Notes under the pieces: generated by a model
Database searches by the model: none
Told to the model about the DNA's origin: nothing
What the model saw: only the letters and a program-made list of their open reading frames with translations
In this document: positions 27,745 to 37,348 of the stretch, piece by piece
Numbering within the stretch: position 1 is the stretch's first letter
How the letters are laid out: the number at the start of each line of letters is the position of its first letter
Source of the DNA: Desulfopila aestuarii DSM 18488
GTDB lineage: Bacteria; Desulfobacterota; Desulfobulbia; Desulfobulbales; Desulfocapsaceae
Assembly (NCBI GenBank): GCA_945863875.1
Contig: CAMBBS010000002.1
Location: 124,001-188,000 of the forward strand
DNA: 64,000 nt
Direction: 5' to 3'
Made by a program: the position numbers and the translations under genes

Positions 27745-30009
27745 ATGCTGAGCAAAACACTGGAAAAAGCCCTGATAATGGCTATAAGAGAAGCAAAAAC
27801 CCATAATCATGAATATGTCACTGTTGAGCACATGCTCTATGGCCTTTTGCATGACGAGCTCACCAGTTACATCATTAATGAGTGCGGTGGGTCAACCCAG
27901 GTATTAAAGGAACGCCTGGAGAAGTTTTTTCTTATGGAAATTCCAAAATTTACCAACACCACCTCAGGTGAACCGGCCCAGACCATCGCCTTCAACCGGG
28001 TACTGCAACGTGCCGTCGCCCATGTGCAGAGCTGCGGCAAACAGCAGGTCGACAGCGGTGATGTGCTGGTCTCCATCCTGGCCGAGGAAGAGTCCCATGC
28101 CGTCTACTTCCTCACATCAATCGGCATCGGCAAGATGTCGGTGGTGAACTTCATTTCCCACGAACTGCCCGCCGATGGCCTGCAGAAAGAACCTTTTACC
28201 ACACCACCTGAGAGTCCCTTGCCGCAAAAAGGGATAAAAGACGCCAAGGCCCTGGAAGATTTCACCATCAACCTGGCGGAATATGCCGCCCAGGGCAGAC
28301 TCGACCCGCTCATCGGTCGCAATGAGGAAATCGGCAGAATCATGCAGGTGCTGTGCCGGCGGAAGAAAAACAATCCGCTGCTGGTCGGAGAACCAGGCGT
28401 TGGTAAAACGGCCATGGCCGAGGGGCTCGCCCTGCGTATTTATGAGGACAAGGTTGCCAGAGAAAAAGGTGAAAAACCACGGGTTCCCGACCTGCTGCAG
28501 GATGTCGAGATCCACCTGCTCGATATGGGCACCCTGGTCGCCGGCACAAAATATCGCGGCGACTTTGAAAAAAGGCTGAAAAGCGTGGTGTCGGCCATAG
28601 AGCAGAAAGAAAATGCCATCCTCTTCATCGACGAGATGCATACCATCGTCGGCGCAGGCGCCACCAGTGGCGGCTCGATGGACGCCTCGAACCTGCTGAA
28701 ACCTGCCCTGCAGGCCGGCATTTTGCGCTGCATCGGTTCGACCACCTATGAAGAGTATAAAAACCAGATTGAAAAAGACCGGGCCCTTTCCCGACGTTTT
28801 CAAAAAATCGACATCGAAGAACCATCGGTCGCCGATACCCATCTTATCCTCAAGGGGCTGAAAGATAAATACGAAAGCCACCACGACGTGCGCTACTCGC
28901 AGAATTCACTGAAGGCCATGGCCGAACTTTCCGACCGCTATATCAACGAGCGTTTCCTGCCGGACAAGGCCATTGATATCATGGATGAGGTCGGTTCTTT
29001 TTTCCGGCTTGAAGGCAGACAGGGCACCATGGTCAGGGTAGGCGATGTCGAAAAGGTCGTCTCCCGGATAGCCAGAATTCCGGCGAAGAGCAGTTCCATC
29101 TCGGAAATCCATGAACTGCGTGAGCTGGCGGTCAATCTGAAAAACGTGGTCTTTGGCCAGAACGACGCCATCGAGGCGGTGACGACCGCGGTCAAGCGGT
29201 CGCGGGCCGGCCTCGGCAACCCTGACTCCCCCACCGGCAGCTTTATCTTTGCCGGCCCGACCGGGGTTGGCAAAACAGAGGTGGCCAGACAACTGGCCGT
29301 CACCCTCAATGTCCATTTCGAGCGCTTTGACATGAGTGAGTACATGGAAAAACATGCCGTGGCCAGGCTGATCGGTTCACCTCCCGGCTATGTCGGTTTC
29401 GATCAGGGCGGCCTGCTCACCGAAGCCATCCGCAAACATCCCTACTCGGTGCTGCTGCTCGACGAGATCGAAAAGGCCCATCCAGACATTTTCTCCATCC
29501 TGCTGCAGGTGATGGATCACTCGACCCTCACCGACAATTCGGGCCGAAAGGCGGATTTTCGAAACGTCATACTGATCATGACCACCAACGCCGGCGCGAG
29601 AGAATTGGCCAACAGAAGCATCGGTTTCGTCACCAGCAAGAAAGGCAGGGATCAGGCGGCGGTGAACAAGCTCTTTGCCCCCGAGTTTCGCAACAGGCTT
29701 GATGCCATCGTCTCGTTCAGCTCGCTTGATCAGCAGGCGACCGAGCACATTGTTGACAAGTTGATCCGCGAACTCGAAGGACAGCTGGCCGAAAAACGGG
29801 TGAGCATCAAGCTCAGTGCGCAGGCCAGAAAATACCTGGCCGTCAAGGGCTACGACCCAGACTATGGCGCCAGGCCGCTCAGGCGTCTGATTATGAAGGA
29901 GATTGGCGATACCCTCACCGAGGAAATCCTCTTCGGCAAACTGGCCAAGGGCGGAGAAGTGCTTATCGACGAAGCCAATAAGGAACTGACCTTCAATTAC
30001 ACCAGGTAA
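27745..30009 (+). CDS. clpA: ATP-dependent Clp protease ATP-binding subunit ClpA
   Basis: ClpA is the double-ring unfoldase that feeds ClpP. The 754-residue protein has the N-terminal repeat domain (about 1-145) that docks ClpS. AAA domain 1 has Walker A GEPGVGKT (about 215) and Walker B ILFIDEMHTI. AAA domain 2 has Walker A GPTGVGKT (about 507) and LLLLDEIEKAHPD. The ending PDYGARPLRRLIMKE belongs to the D2 small domain. There is no coiled-coil middle domain, which separates it from ClpB. It follows clpS directly and ends just before a strong terminator. Confidence 0.97.
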   Translation: MLSKTLEKALIMAIREAKTHNHEYVTVEHMLYGLLHDELTSYIINECGGSTQVLKERLEKFFLMEIPKFTNTTSGEPAQTIAFNRVLQRAVAHVQSCGKQQVDSGDVLVSILAEEESHAVYFLTSIGIGKMSVVNFISHELPADGLQKEPFTTPPESPLPQKGIKDAKALEDFTINLAEYAAQGRLDPLIGRNEEIGRIMQVLCRRKKNNPLLVGEPGVGKTAMAEGLALRIYEDKVAREKGEKPRVPDLLQDVEIHLLDMGTLVAGTKYRGDFEKRLKSVVSAIEQKENAILFIDEMHTIVGAGATSGGSMDASNLLKPALQAGILRCIGSTTYEEYKNQIEKDRALSRRFQKIDIEEPSVADTHLILKGLKDKYESHHDVRYSQNSLKAMAELSDRYINERFLPDKAIDIMDEVGSFFRLEGRQGTMVRVGDVEKVVSRIARIPAKSSSISEIHELRELAVNLKNVVFGQNDAIEAVTTAVKRSRAGLGNPDSPTGSFIFAGPTGVGKTEVARQLAVTLNVHFERFDMSEYMEKHAVARLIGSPPGYVGFDQGGLLTEAIRKHPYSVLLLDEIEKAHPDIFSILLQVMDHSTLTDNSGRKADFRNVILIMTTNAGARELANRSIGFVTSKKGRDQAAVNKLFAPEFRNRLDAIVSFSSLDQQATEHIVDKLIRELEGQLAEKRVSIKLSAQARKYLAVKGYDPDYGARPLRRLIMKEIGDTLTEEILFGKLAKGGEVLIDEANKELTFNYTR

Positions 30010-30070
30010 CCGGAGAAAGGAGATCTTTTCCTCCTGACCTGGCAGAGCGTATATTTATTTCATTTTCCGC

Positions 30071-30110
30071 CGCAAAACAGTATGCCCCACGTACTGTTTT
30101 GCGTTTTTTT
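30071..30110 (+). terminator. Rho-independent terminator of clpS-clpA
   Basis: A 12-bp perfect stem (30071-30082 with 30092-30103) with a 9-base loop is followed directly by seven T residues (30104-30110). It lies 61 bp after the clpA stop. Confidence 0.93.
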
Positions 30111-30249
30111 ATGCTCTTTACCGGAAAAGCCGAAAAACCGTCCTTCCGTGCATTTACGAAAACCGACTGTTGTTGTATAGAATACCAATACATGTGGTTT
30201 TTATGTTCATTTCTACAACGAGATGATCAATAACAAAGGAGAAGCGGCC

Positions 30250-30588
30250 ATGCATGACTGTATCTTTTGCAAGATTGTTGCAGGTGATATCCCCGCAGAA
30301 AAGCTCTATGAGGACGACGAGGTGCTGGCCTTCCGGGATATTGCCCCCCAGGCACCCGTGCATTTTCTGGTAATCCCGAAAAAACATATTGCCGGTCCGG
30401 CGGATGTGGTTGAAGCCGATGACAGACTCGTCGGCAAGCTGCTGCGTGTCGGTGCCCAGGTGGCAGCGGAAAACGGCACCGGTGGCGCCTACCGGGTCAT
30501 CTGCAATAATGGCAGCAAGGCCGGGCAGGTGGTGTTCCATATCCATCTGCACATCCTCGGCGGCAAAGACCGCCCCTGGCCCATTTGA
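30250..30588 (+). CDS. HIT-family nucleotide-binding protein (HinT-like)
   Basis: HIT proteins hydrolyse purine nucleoside phosphoramidates such as AMP-lysine or AMP adducts. The 112-residue protein begins MHDCIFCKIVAGDIP, the standard HinT opening. The catalytic histidine triad is at VFHIHLHILGG (about residues 97-107). The chosen ATG at 30250 is preceded by AAAGGAG, while the frame extends upstream to 30223 without a site. It is followed by a ZIP transporter 44 bp downstream. Confidence 0.95.
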   Translation: MHDCIFCKIVAGDIPAEKLYEDDEVLAFRDIAPQAPVHFLVIPKKHIAGPADVVEADDRLVGKLLRVGAQVAAENGTGGAYRVICNNGSKAGQVVFHIHLHILGGKDRPWPI

Positions 30589-30632
30589 TCTCTGTGTTCC
30601 GAGCTTAGAGAAAACAGCAAAGGAAAAACCGT

Positions 30633-31445
30633 ATGGAAGAATGGCTCCGTCAATTTTCGCCGATCACCCAGGCCTTCATGGGCACCTGCTTTACCTGGTT
30701 TTTGACCGCCCTGGGCGCGGGTCTCGTCTTTTTCTTTAAGAAAATTGACCGGAAGGTCATGGACGGCATGCTCGGCTTTGCCGCCGGGGTGATGATTGCC
30801 GCCAGTTTCTGGTCCCTGCTCGCCCCGGCCATTGACATGGTCGAGTCGAGAGGCGGAATCGCCTGGCTGGCGTCCTTGGTCGGCTTTTTAAGCGGCGGGC
30901 TGTTTCTCTGGTGCGCGGACAAACTTCTGCCGCATCTTCATCCTGGTTTTCCGCCCAAAGAGGCGGAGGGAATTAAAACCGGCTGGCAGCGCTCGGTCCT
31001 GCTGGTTCTGGCCATAACCCTGCACAATATCCCTGAAGGACTGGCGGTGGGCGTCGCCTTCGGGGCCGCGGCTGCCGGGCATCCTGCTGCCTCTATCGGC
31101 GCGGCGGTTGCCCTGGCCATCGGTATCGGCATCCAGAATTTTCCGGAAGGTGCCGCTGTTTCCGTACCGCTCCGCCGGGAAGGCATGTCGCGCACGAAAA
31201 GCTTTCTCTACGGCCAGGCTTCCGGGATCGTCGAGCCGGTCGCCGGGGTTCTCGGCGCGGTCGCGGTGATCTCCATGCAGCCGATTCTGCCCTACGCCCT
31301 GTCCTTTGCCGCCGGGGCGATGATCTACGTCGTCGCCGAAGAACTGATTCCCGAGTCACAGGCCGCGCGGCACTCGGACATCCCGACCATCGGTGTTATG
31401 CTCGGATTCGCCATCATGATGACCCTTGATGTGGCACTTGGTTGA
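30633..31445 (+). CDS. ZIP-family divalent metal transporter (ZupT-like)
   Basis: ZIP transporters import Zn2+, Fe2+ or other divalent cations into the cytoplasm. The 270-residue protein has about eight membrane segments. The metal-binding helix signatures are [16 protein letters not shown] (about residues 128-143) and [13 protein letters not shown] (about 165-177), plus a [17 protein letters not shown] His-containing loop. AAAGGAA precedes the ATG. It follows the HIT gene closely, but no functional link is evident. Confidence 0.92.
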   Translation: MEEWLRQFSPITQAFMGTCFTWFLTALGAGLVFFFKKIDRKVMDGMLGFAAGVMIAASFWSLLAPAIDMVESRGGIAWLASLVGFLSGGLFLWCADKLLPHLHPGFPPKEAEGIKTGWQRSVLLVLAITLHNIPEGLAVGVAFGAAAAGHPAASIGAAVALAIGIGIQNFPEGAAVSVPLRREGMSRTKSFLYGQASGIVEPVAGVLGAVAVISMQPILPYALSFAAGAMIYVVAEELIPESQAARHSDIPTIGVMLGFAIMMTLDVALG

Positions 31446-31475
31446 GATGATCTTTTTTCCGGCAGAGCCTTTGAC

Positions 31476-32822
31476 ATGAATGACTTTTCCATGGCATTCG
31501 TCCTTTTTCTCCAGGGTTTCCTGCCACGGGATCTCCCTGTACCGAGCCTGGTCCTGCTGCTGTTCGGTACCTCGTCGCTGTTGTTGTGTGTCTGCATCCT
31601 GCTGTTGGTCAAACGTGCCGCATTACAGGCGCAGCACCGGGTGAGCCAAGAGCGACTGACGGCGGCTGAAAAAACCATCGCCGACACCCTGGCAAAGAGC
31701 AACAGCCAGGCCATCCGGGAAGCCCGGCTGACGACGCTGCTGGAAAATGAACGTAAACACGCCGGCGAAAAGCTGCAGCTGCTTGAAGACGCCAGGGAAG
31801 AGCTGCGCCTGCAGTTCGCCGGCCTGGCCCAGCAGATCTTCGACGAAAAAAGTGTCAGATTCAGCGAACTGAACCGGGACAAGCTGGAGGCGATCCTGCA
31901 GCCATTCAACAGTCAGCTGACCGCCCTCAAACAGGAAATAACCGAAATCTATCGACATGACAGCCGCGAAAGGTTTTCCCTGAAAGGTGAGATCGTCCAG
32001 CTGCGTGACCTCAACCAGCAGATAAACCAGGAGGCGATCAACCTGACCAGGGCCCTGAAAAGTGATACGAAGGTTCAAGGCAACTGGGGCGAGCTGGTTC
32101 TGGAACGGGTCCTCGAGCGGTCCGGCTTGCGCCGCGGCCTTGAATACGACAGTCAGGGCGGCTTTCGGGATAACAATAACCGGTTATTAAAACCGGATGT
32201 GCTGGTGCATCTGCCGGAAGGCAAAGATATCATTATTGACTCCAAGGTATCCTTGATAAGCTGGGAGAGATATGTCAACAGTGATGACGAAGACGACCGC
32301 GCCGCCCATCTCACCGCACTGCTGCAGGCCATTCGCGAACATATCAACAGCCTGAGTAAAAAAAATTATGCCGAGCTGAGCGGCGTACACTCCCTGGATT
32401 TCGTCCTGATGTTCATGCCTATCGAGGCTGCTTTTTCCACCGTCTTCGCCCAGGATGACAATCTTTTCGGCGAGGCGCTCAGCAAAAACATCATCATTGT
32501 AACGCCGACAACCCTGCTCGCCACCCTTCGCACGGTGGAAAATATCTGGCAATTTGAACACCAGAGCAAGAATTCCCTGGAGATCGCCAGACGGGCCGGT
32601 ATTATGTATGATAAATTTCGCGGCTTTATGGAAGAGATGGAAAAAATCGGCAAACAGCTGGCCACCTGCCACAGCACCTACGATGGCGCGCTGCTGAAAC
32701 TGACCCAGGGCCGGGGCAACCTGATTGCCCAGGCCGAACAGTTGAAGGAATTAGGCGTACAGGTGAAAAAGGATATGCCCTCTTCGATAACCGATATGGC
32801 CGACCTCGAACTGAAAAACTAA
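31476..32822 (+). CDS. rmuC: DNA recombination protein RmuC
   Basis: RmuC-family proteins limit DNA inversion at repeats and look like nuclease-fold proteins. The 448-residue protein has one N-terminal membrane segment (about 22-46) and a long coiled coil (about 50-190). The RmuC domain spans about 195-420, with VQGNWGELVLERVLERSGL, PDVLVHLPEGKDIIIDSKVSL and DFVLMFMPIEAAF. The DIIIDSKVSL stretch corresponds to the conserved nuclease-like core. The ribosome-binding site before the ATG is weak. It stands alone in context. Confidence 0.93.
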   Translation: MNDFSMAFVLFLQGFLPRDLPVPSLVLLLFGTSSLLLCVCILLLVKRAALQAQHRVSQERLTAAEKTIADTLAKSNSQAIREARLTTLLENERKHAGEKLQLLEDAREELRLQFAGLAQQIFDEKSVRFSELNRDKLEAILQPFNSQLTALKQEITEIYRHDSRERFSLKGEIVQLRDLNQQINQEAINLTRALKSDTKVQGNWGELVLERVLERSGLRRGLEYDSQGGFRDNNNRLLKPDVLVHLPEGKDIIIDSKVSLISWERYVNSDDEDDRAAHLTALLQAIREHINSLSKKNYAELSGVHSLDFVLMFMPIEAAFSTVFAQDDNLFGEALSKNIIIVTPTTLLATLRTVENIWQFEHQSKNSLEIARRAGIMYDKFRGFMEEMEKIGKQLATCHSTYDGALLKLTQGRGNLIAQAEQLKELGVQVKKDMPSSITDMADLELKN

Positions 32823-32823
32823 C

Positions 32824-32857
32824 CCCGGTAAACGGGAAACTAGCCGGGATTCTTTTT
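32824..32857 (+). terminator. Probable Rho-independent terminator of rmuC
   Basis: CCCGG (32824-32828) and CCGGG (32844-32848) can pair across 15 bases, followed by ATTCTTTTT. The stem is short, so this is only likely. Confidence 0.45.
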
Positions 32858-32993
32858 AATGCTCGCCTGTCGGGTACTCTTTCCAGTACCCGTGCTTTGC
32901 AGCGGACACCGTACCATCAACCTTGACAAGCTCGCTAAAAGCCAGATTGCAAGATGGCTGAGTAAAAAAACTTCACCACAGCAGGAGACGCCG

Positions 32994-34523
32994 ATGCTGT
33001 TACATCATCAATTTATCGACATCGCCAAACGGTTTGGCAAAAAACTGGCCATGCATGACTTCTCCACCGACCGGAAACTCACCTACTCCAGAGCGCTTAT
33101 CGCCTGTTTCATTCTCTGCCGTTTTTTTTCGCGGCTCGATAAGGGGTTTATCGGCATCATGATACCGACGTCGGCCGGCTGCATTCTCTGCAAAATTGCC
33201 GTTTTGATGAGCGGTCGTATCCCGGTGATGATCAACTACTCGACAGGGGCGGAACAAAACGCCGGATATGCCCAGCGGAAGTGTGATTTCAAAACGATCA
33301 TTACCTCGAAGGCCCTGCTGGAAAAAATAGAATGCCCCCATGTCGCCGGCATGATCTATATCGAAGACATCATGGCGTCCATAACCACCGCCATGAAAGT
33401 GCGGGCCGCCATCACCGCGGCCCTTCCGGCAGCACTGCTGAAAAAGCTCGTCCACGGCGGTCAGGAAGATGACACGGCGGTTATCCTGTTTACCAGCGGC
33501 AGTGAAAAAGATCCGAAGGCGGTGCAGCTGACCCATAAAAACATTCTTTCCAATATTGCCTCCGTTTCGCCGATTTTCGATTTTCGCAGCGACGATGTGT
33601 TCATGTGCACCCTGCCTTTTTTCCATGTCTTCGGCCTTACCGTCAACCTCTGGCTGCCCATATACCACGGCATGACCATGCTCACCTACGCCAATCCGCT
33701 CGACTTCAAGAAGGTGTGCACCATCGTCCGCGACCATAAAGCAACCTTCCTGGTCGGCACGCCCTCTTTTTTCTGGGGATATCTGCGAAAATCCGAGAGA
33801 GGCGATTTTGATACGCTGCGTATCGCCCTGACCGGAGCGGACAAGTGCCCCGAGGCGCTCCGGGAAGGTTTTAAAACCAAACACAATATTACCGTCTACG
33901 AAGGGTATGGCGCAACGGAATGCTCGCCGGTAATATCGACCAACACCCCGGAATTCAACAGGCCTGGCAGTGTCGGCAAGCCTATTCCCGGTATCCAGAT
34001 ACGTATCGAGAATTACGAGACCGGCGAGGAATGCGCTCTTGGCGAGGATGGCCGTATCCTGGTCAAAGGCGACAGCGTCATGAAGGGATATTTCAATGAC
34101 TTTGAACAGACCTCCCTGCACATCCGCCGTGGCTGGTATGATTCCGGTGATATGGGAAACCTGGACGAAGACGGCTATCTGTGGCATGTCGGCCGGTTAA
34201 AGCGATTTGTTAAAATCGGCGGGGAAATGGTTTCTCTGGTGAAGATCGAGGATGTACTGGAAAAATTTCTGCCCGCAGACAGCTATTGCTGTGTTGTGGA
34301 GATCCCCGATGCCATAAAAGGGGCGCGAATCGTCGCGGTGGTCACCACGCCGCTGAATGAAAAAACCGTCCTGAAACAGATGGCCAGACAGCTTCCGGCC
34401 ATCGCCCTGCCGAAAATTTTTCTTGTCTGGGAGACACTGCCGAAAATGGGCAGCGGTAAAATTGATTTCCGCACCATCTCGGAAATGGCCAGGGAGCAGC
34501 TGACACGGAAAGGTATTGCCTGA
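32994..34523 (+). CDS. AMP-forming acyl-CoA/acyl-ACP synthetase
   Basis: This protein activates a carboxylic acid as acyl-AMP and transfers it to CoA or ACP. The 509-residue protein has the P-loop ILFTSGSEKDPKAVQLTHKN (about 163-182), which resembles the C-terminal synthetase half of Aas. YEGYGATECSP (about 302-312) and the YDSGDMGNLDEDGYLWHVGR hinge region are typical of the adenylate-forming superfamily. The catalytic Lys near the end is in MGSGKIDFRTI. I start it at 32994, where GCAGGAG lies upstream; the frame opens at 32859 without a site. A related acyltransferase domain is missing, so it is not a fused Aas. The substrate is unknown. Confidence 0.88.
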   Translation: MLLHHQFIDIAKRFGKKLAMHDFSTDRKLTYSRALIACFILCRFFSRLDKGFIGIMIPTSAGCILCKIAVLMSGRIPVMINYSTGAEQNAGYAQRKCDFKTIITSKALLEKIECPHVAGMIYIEDIMASITTAMKVRAAITAALPAALLKKLVHGGQEDDTAVILFTSGSEKDPKAVQLTHKNILSNIASVSPIFDFRSDDVFMCTLPFFHVFGLTVNLWLPIYHGMTMLTYANPLDFKKVCTIVRDHKATFLVGTPSFFWGYLRKSERGDFDTLRIALTGADKCPEALREGFKTKHNITVYEGYGATECSPVISTNTPEFNRPGSVGKPIPGIQIRIENYETGEECALGEDGRILVKGDSVMKGYFNDFEQTSLHIRRGWYDSGDMGNLDEDGYLWHVGRLKRFVKIGGEMVSLVKIEDVLEKFLPADSYCCVVEIPDAIKGARIVAVVTTPLNEKTVLKQMARQLPAIALPKIFLVWETLPKMGSGKIDFRTISEMAREQLTRKGIA

Positions 34524-34577
34524 CGTGGCCATCTTGAAATTCGACTTTTGACGAATTTATCAATTTATCAATCAATT

Positions 34578-35390
34578 ATGTTATCTGCCGAAAAAAATGA
34601 CAGTGCGCTGCGAACGTTTTTCCGCAGCCCGCTTTTTGATTGTTTCCAGTTTACTGTCCTCATTGCCGTCCTCGGCTGGCTGGCGGTGCACAGTGCCGAC
34701 AATATCGGCTATAACTGGCAATGGTACCAAATCCCCCGCTACCTGTTTTCGACGACCGAGTCGGGGGTGGTCGCCGGTCCGTTACTCGAAGGGCTGCTGA
34801 TTACCCTGCAGATCTCTCTGATAAGTTTGTTTTTTGCCCTGGCTATCGGCCTGCTAACCGCACTGTTTCGCCTGTCCAACTCCTTTGTCGCACGGTGGCT
34901 GGCAATCATCTATCTTGAAACAAGCAGAAACACCCCCCTGCTTATCCAGATATTTTTCATCTATTTCGTCCTTGGGCCTATGCTTGGGCTGGATCGAATG
35001 ACCGCCGCCATCCTCGCCCTCAGTCTCTTCGAAGGCGCCTACGCCTCGGAGATTTTCCGTTCCGGGATCCAGTCGGTTGACCGGGGGCAGATCGAGGCGG
35101 CCAGCAGCCTTGGTCTGACCACCTTTGCCACCTACCGCCATATCATCATTCCACAAGCCATCCGAACGGTGCTGCCGCCGCTCACCAGTCAGGCCATCTC
35201 GCTGGTCAAGGATTCGGCCCTGGTCAGCACCATTGCCATTTACGATCTAACCATGCAGGGCCAGGCCCTTATCGCCGAGTCCTATCTGACCTTTGAGATC
35301 TGGTTTACCGTCGCGGCCATGTATCTGTGCATTACATTATTTTTATCGGTGGTTGTTGGCATAATGGAAAAACGTCTTAGTTTACCTTGA
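34578..35390 (+). CDS. Polar amino-acid ABC transporter permease
   Basis: This is an inner-membrane permease of the His/Glu/Gln family that would pair with the solute-binding protein encoded next. The 270-residue protein has about five hydrophobic segments. The family signature, the EAA loop, is EAASSLGLTTFATYRHIIIPQAI (near residues 174-196), and LETSRNTPLLIQIFFIYF lies before it. The upstream TTG at 34548 would add ten residues; neither start has a clear ribosome-binding site. It precedes the binding protein by 46 bp. There is no ATP-binding subunit gene in the window. Confidence 0.86.
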   Translation: MLSAEKNDSALRTFFRSPLFDCFQFTVLIAVLGWLAVHSADNIGYNWQWYQIPRYLFSTTESGVVAGPLLEGLLITLQISLISLFFALAIGLLTALFRLSNSFVARWLAIIYLETSRNTPLLIQIFFIYFVLGPMLGLDRMTAAILALSLFEGAYASEIFRSGIQSVDRGQIEAASSLGLTTFATYRHIIIPQAIRTVLPPLTSQAISLVKDSALVSTIAIYDLTMQGQALIAESYLTFEIWFTVAAMYLCITLFLSVVVGIMEKRLSLP

Positions 35391-35436
35391 GATGTATGGG
35401 TTACCCACTTTATTCCTAACGTACAGGGAGACTGAG

Positions 35437-36270
35437 ATGAAAACACAACACCATAGCCTGCGCCTGACCACATTCGCCCTCCTGCTGCTGTGCATCACCG
35501 GCTTCAGCTACGCGGCAACCATCCAGCAGGAGATTTCCGCGACCAGCACCATCGAAACCGTTAAAAAAAGAGGGGTTTTGAAAGTCGGCATGGATATCTT
35601 CCAGCCCTGGGCGATGAAGGATAAAAACGGCAAACTGATCGGTTTTGAGATTGATGTCGCCACTCGTCTGGCTGAAGATATCGGCGTTAAAGTTGAATTT
35701 CTGCCCACCGCCTGGTCCGGGATTATTCCGGCGCTGCTGACTGGGAAATTCGATGTCATTATTGGCGGGATGGGTATCACGCCGCAACGTGGTCTGCAGG
35801 TCAACTTCACCCAGCCCTACGACTACTCGGGGATGGCTATCGTCGCCCACAAAAAGCTCGCCGCCGGTTTTGACTCTCTTGAAGACTTCAACCAACCGGA
35901 GGTGCAGATTGCCGTAAAACTTGGTACCACCGCCGCAGCCGCCGCCAAGAAATTCCTGCCCCAGGCCAAACTGCGGATGTTTGACACCGAGCCCCAGGCC
36001 TACCAGGAGCTGCGCAACGGCAATGTCCATGCGGTGGTGGGCAATGCGCCACGGCCGGCCTATGAGGCCGTCGATTACAGCGACACCCTGTTTCTGCCGG
36101 TGCAGGGCACCTTTACCAGGGAGCCGATTGGTTTTGCCATGAGAAAGGGCGATCCGGATACTCTCGCCTTCTTTAACAGCTGGATCACCGTGGCCACCCT
36201 TGAAGGCTGGCTGGAAGAACGGCACACCTACTGGTTTGGCGGCAAAGACTGGCAGAACCAGGTCGAATAG
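35437..36270 (+). CDS. Amino-acid ABC transporter periplasmic binding protein
   Basis: The 277-residue precursor has a signal peptide (residues 1-25: basic start, hydrophobic core LLLLCITGFS, then a small-residue cleavage site AYA-like SYAA). The SBP family 3 fold follows: RGVLKVGMDIFQPWAMKD (about 43-60), EIDVATRLAEDIGV, and DVIIGGMGITPQRG. The C-terminal lobe has KLGTTAAAAAKKFLP and AVVGNAPRPAYEA. The ATG at 35437 has AGGGAG upstream; the frame extends to 35392 without support. The ligand would be a polar or charged amino acid, but the binding residues do not settle which. Confidence 0.9.
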   Translation: MKTQHHSLRLTTFALLLLCITGFSYAATIQQEISATSTIETVKKRGVLKVGMDIFQPWAMKDKNGKLIGFEIDVATRLAEDIGVKVEFLPTAWSGIIPALLTGKFDVIIGGMGITPQRGLQVNFTQPYDYSGMAIVAHKKLAAGFDSLEDFNQPEVQIAVKLGTTAAAAAKKFLPQAKLRMFDTEPQAYQELRNGNVHAVVGNAPRPAYEAVDYSDTLFLPVQGTFTREPIGFAMRKGDPDTLAFFNSWITVATLEGWLEERHTYWFGGKDWQNQVE

Positions 36271-36318
36271 GCAAGAAACCATTAGCCACCATGGCTGTTT
36301 TGCCGGCTTTTTCTCTTG

Positions 36319-36350
36319 AGGCGGGGGCAACCTTTGCCGTTACCCCGCCT
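36319..36350 (+). promoter_or_regulatory. Intercistronic GC-rich hairpin between binding protein and permease
   Basis: AGGCGGGG (36319-36326) and CCCCGCCT (36343-36350) form a perfect 8-bp stem with a loop of 16 bases. No T-run follows, so it looks like an mRNA-stabilising or partial attenuator hairpin. Such hairpins are common after high-copy binding-protein genes. Confidence 0.5.
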
Positions 36351-36399
36351 TCTTGTCCACGCCTCCCCCGAGTGCTGGACTTTTAATCCTCCTTTTTCT

Positions 36400-37314
36400 A
36401 TGCAAGCGAAGAAACCAGCAGTCACCCTCCTCGACGGCGTCATTCTCCTGGCCATTATTGGTTTCTTCGCCTACATCTGGTATCGGCTTTTCTTCTCCCT
36501 CAACTACAAGTGGAACTGGGAGATTATTCCGACCTATCTTGTTCGTTTTGATGCGGAAAAACAACGATGGACGGCAAACATTCTCCTTGAAGGATTCCTC
36601 ACCACCATCAAAATCAGTATCTGGGCGACACTGCTGGCGGCCCTGCTCGGCTTTACCATTGGCCTGATGCGCGTCTCCCCCCGGCTTTTTTTCCGCCTGA
36701 TCGGCAGGACGTATATCGAGGCGATCCGCAATACCCCGCCACTGGTGCTGGTGTTTATCTTTTATTACTTTGTCAGCGACCAGCTGCTCACCTTTCTCGG
36801 CATCGAAGATATGTTCCGGGCAAGCCCGGACGGCGTGCGGCAATTTCTCGCCTTCGTTCTTGCCGAACCAGGCCTGATCACCCCTTTTCTGTCAGGAGTG
36901 CTCACCCTCGCTCTTTTCCAGGGCGCCTATATCGCCGAAATCGTCCGGGCGGGAATCCAGGCCATCGATACCGGACAATGGGAAGCAGGCATGGCCCTCG
37001 GCCTGACCCGATGGAAGATGATGCGTCTGGTCGTTCTGCCCCAGGCCATACGCATTATGCTGCCGCCGCTGGCCAATGAATTTATCAATACCATCAAATG
37101 GTCATCCATTGTCTCGATAATTTCCATCCAGGAACTGACCTTCCAGGGATTGCAGGTGATGGCCTCGACCCAGGCAACAATTGAGGTCTGGTTGACTATT
37201 TCTTTTATGTATCTCCTCCTCTGCCTGACGCTTTCTCTGGTGGTCCGGAGAATAGAGATACATCTGAGCCGTTCCGACCAGACGGTGCTTCCCAGTCGTC
37301 AATATATGCCGTAA
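36400..37314 (+). CDS. Polar amino-acid ABC transporter permease, second
   Basis: The 304-residue inner-membrane protein has several hydrophobic helices. The loop EAGMALGLTRWKMMRLVVLPQAIRIM (about 198-223) is the permease EAA motif, and ILLEGFLTTIKISIWATLLA and EAIRNTPPLVLVFIFYYF match the HisM/GlnP family. I start it at the ATG 36400 because the preceding frame (from a TTG at 36316) runs through the hairpin. The ribosome-binding site is poor. It pairs with the permease at 34578 to form the heterodimer. The missing ATPase must be encoded elsewhere. Confidence 0.85.
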   Translation: MQAKKPAVTLLDGVILLAIIGFFAYIWYRLFFSLNYKWNWEIIPTYLVRFDAEKQRWTANILLEGFLTTIKISIWATLLAALLGFTIGLMRVSPRLFFRLIGRTYIEAIRNTPPLVLVFIFYYFVSDQLLTFLGIEDMFRASPDGVRQFLAFVLAEPGLITPFLSGVLTLALFQGAYIAEIVRAGIQAIDTGQWEAGMALGLTRWKMMRLVVLPQAIRIMLPPLANEFINTIKWSSIVSIISIQELTFQGLQVMASTQATIEVWLTISFMYLLLCLTLSLVVRRIEIHLSRSDQTVLPSRQYMP

Positions 37315-37348
37315 TATGGTCCGGCTATTTTTCTTTAAAGGACTTATA

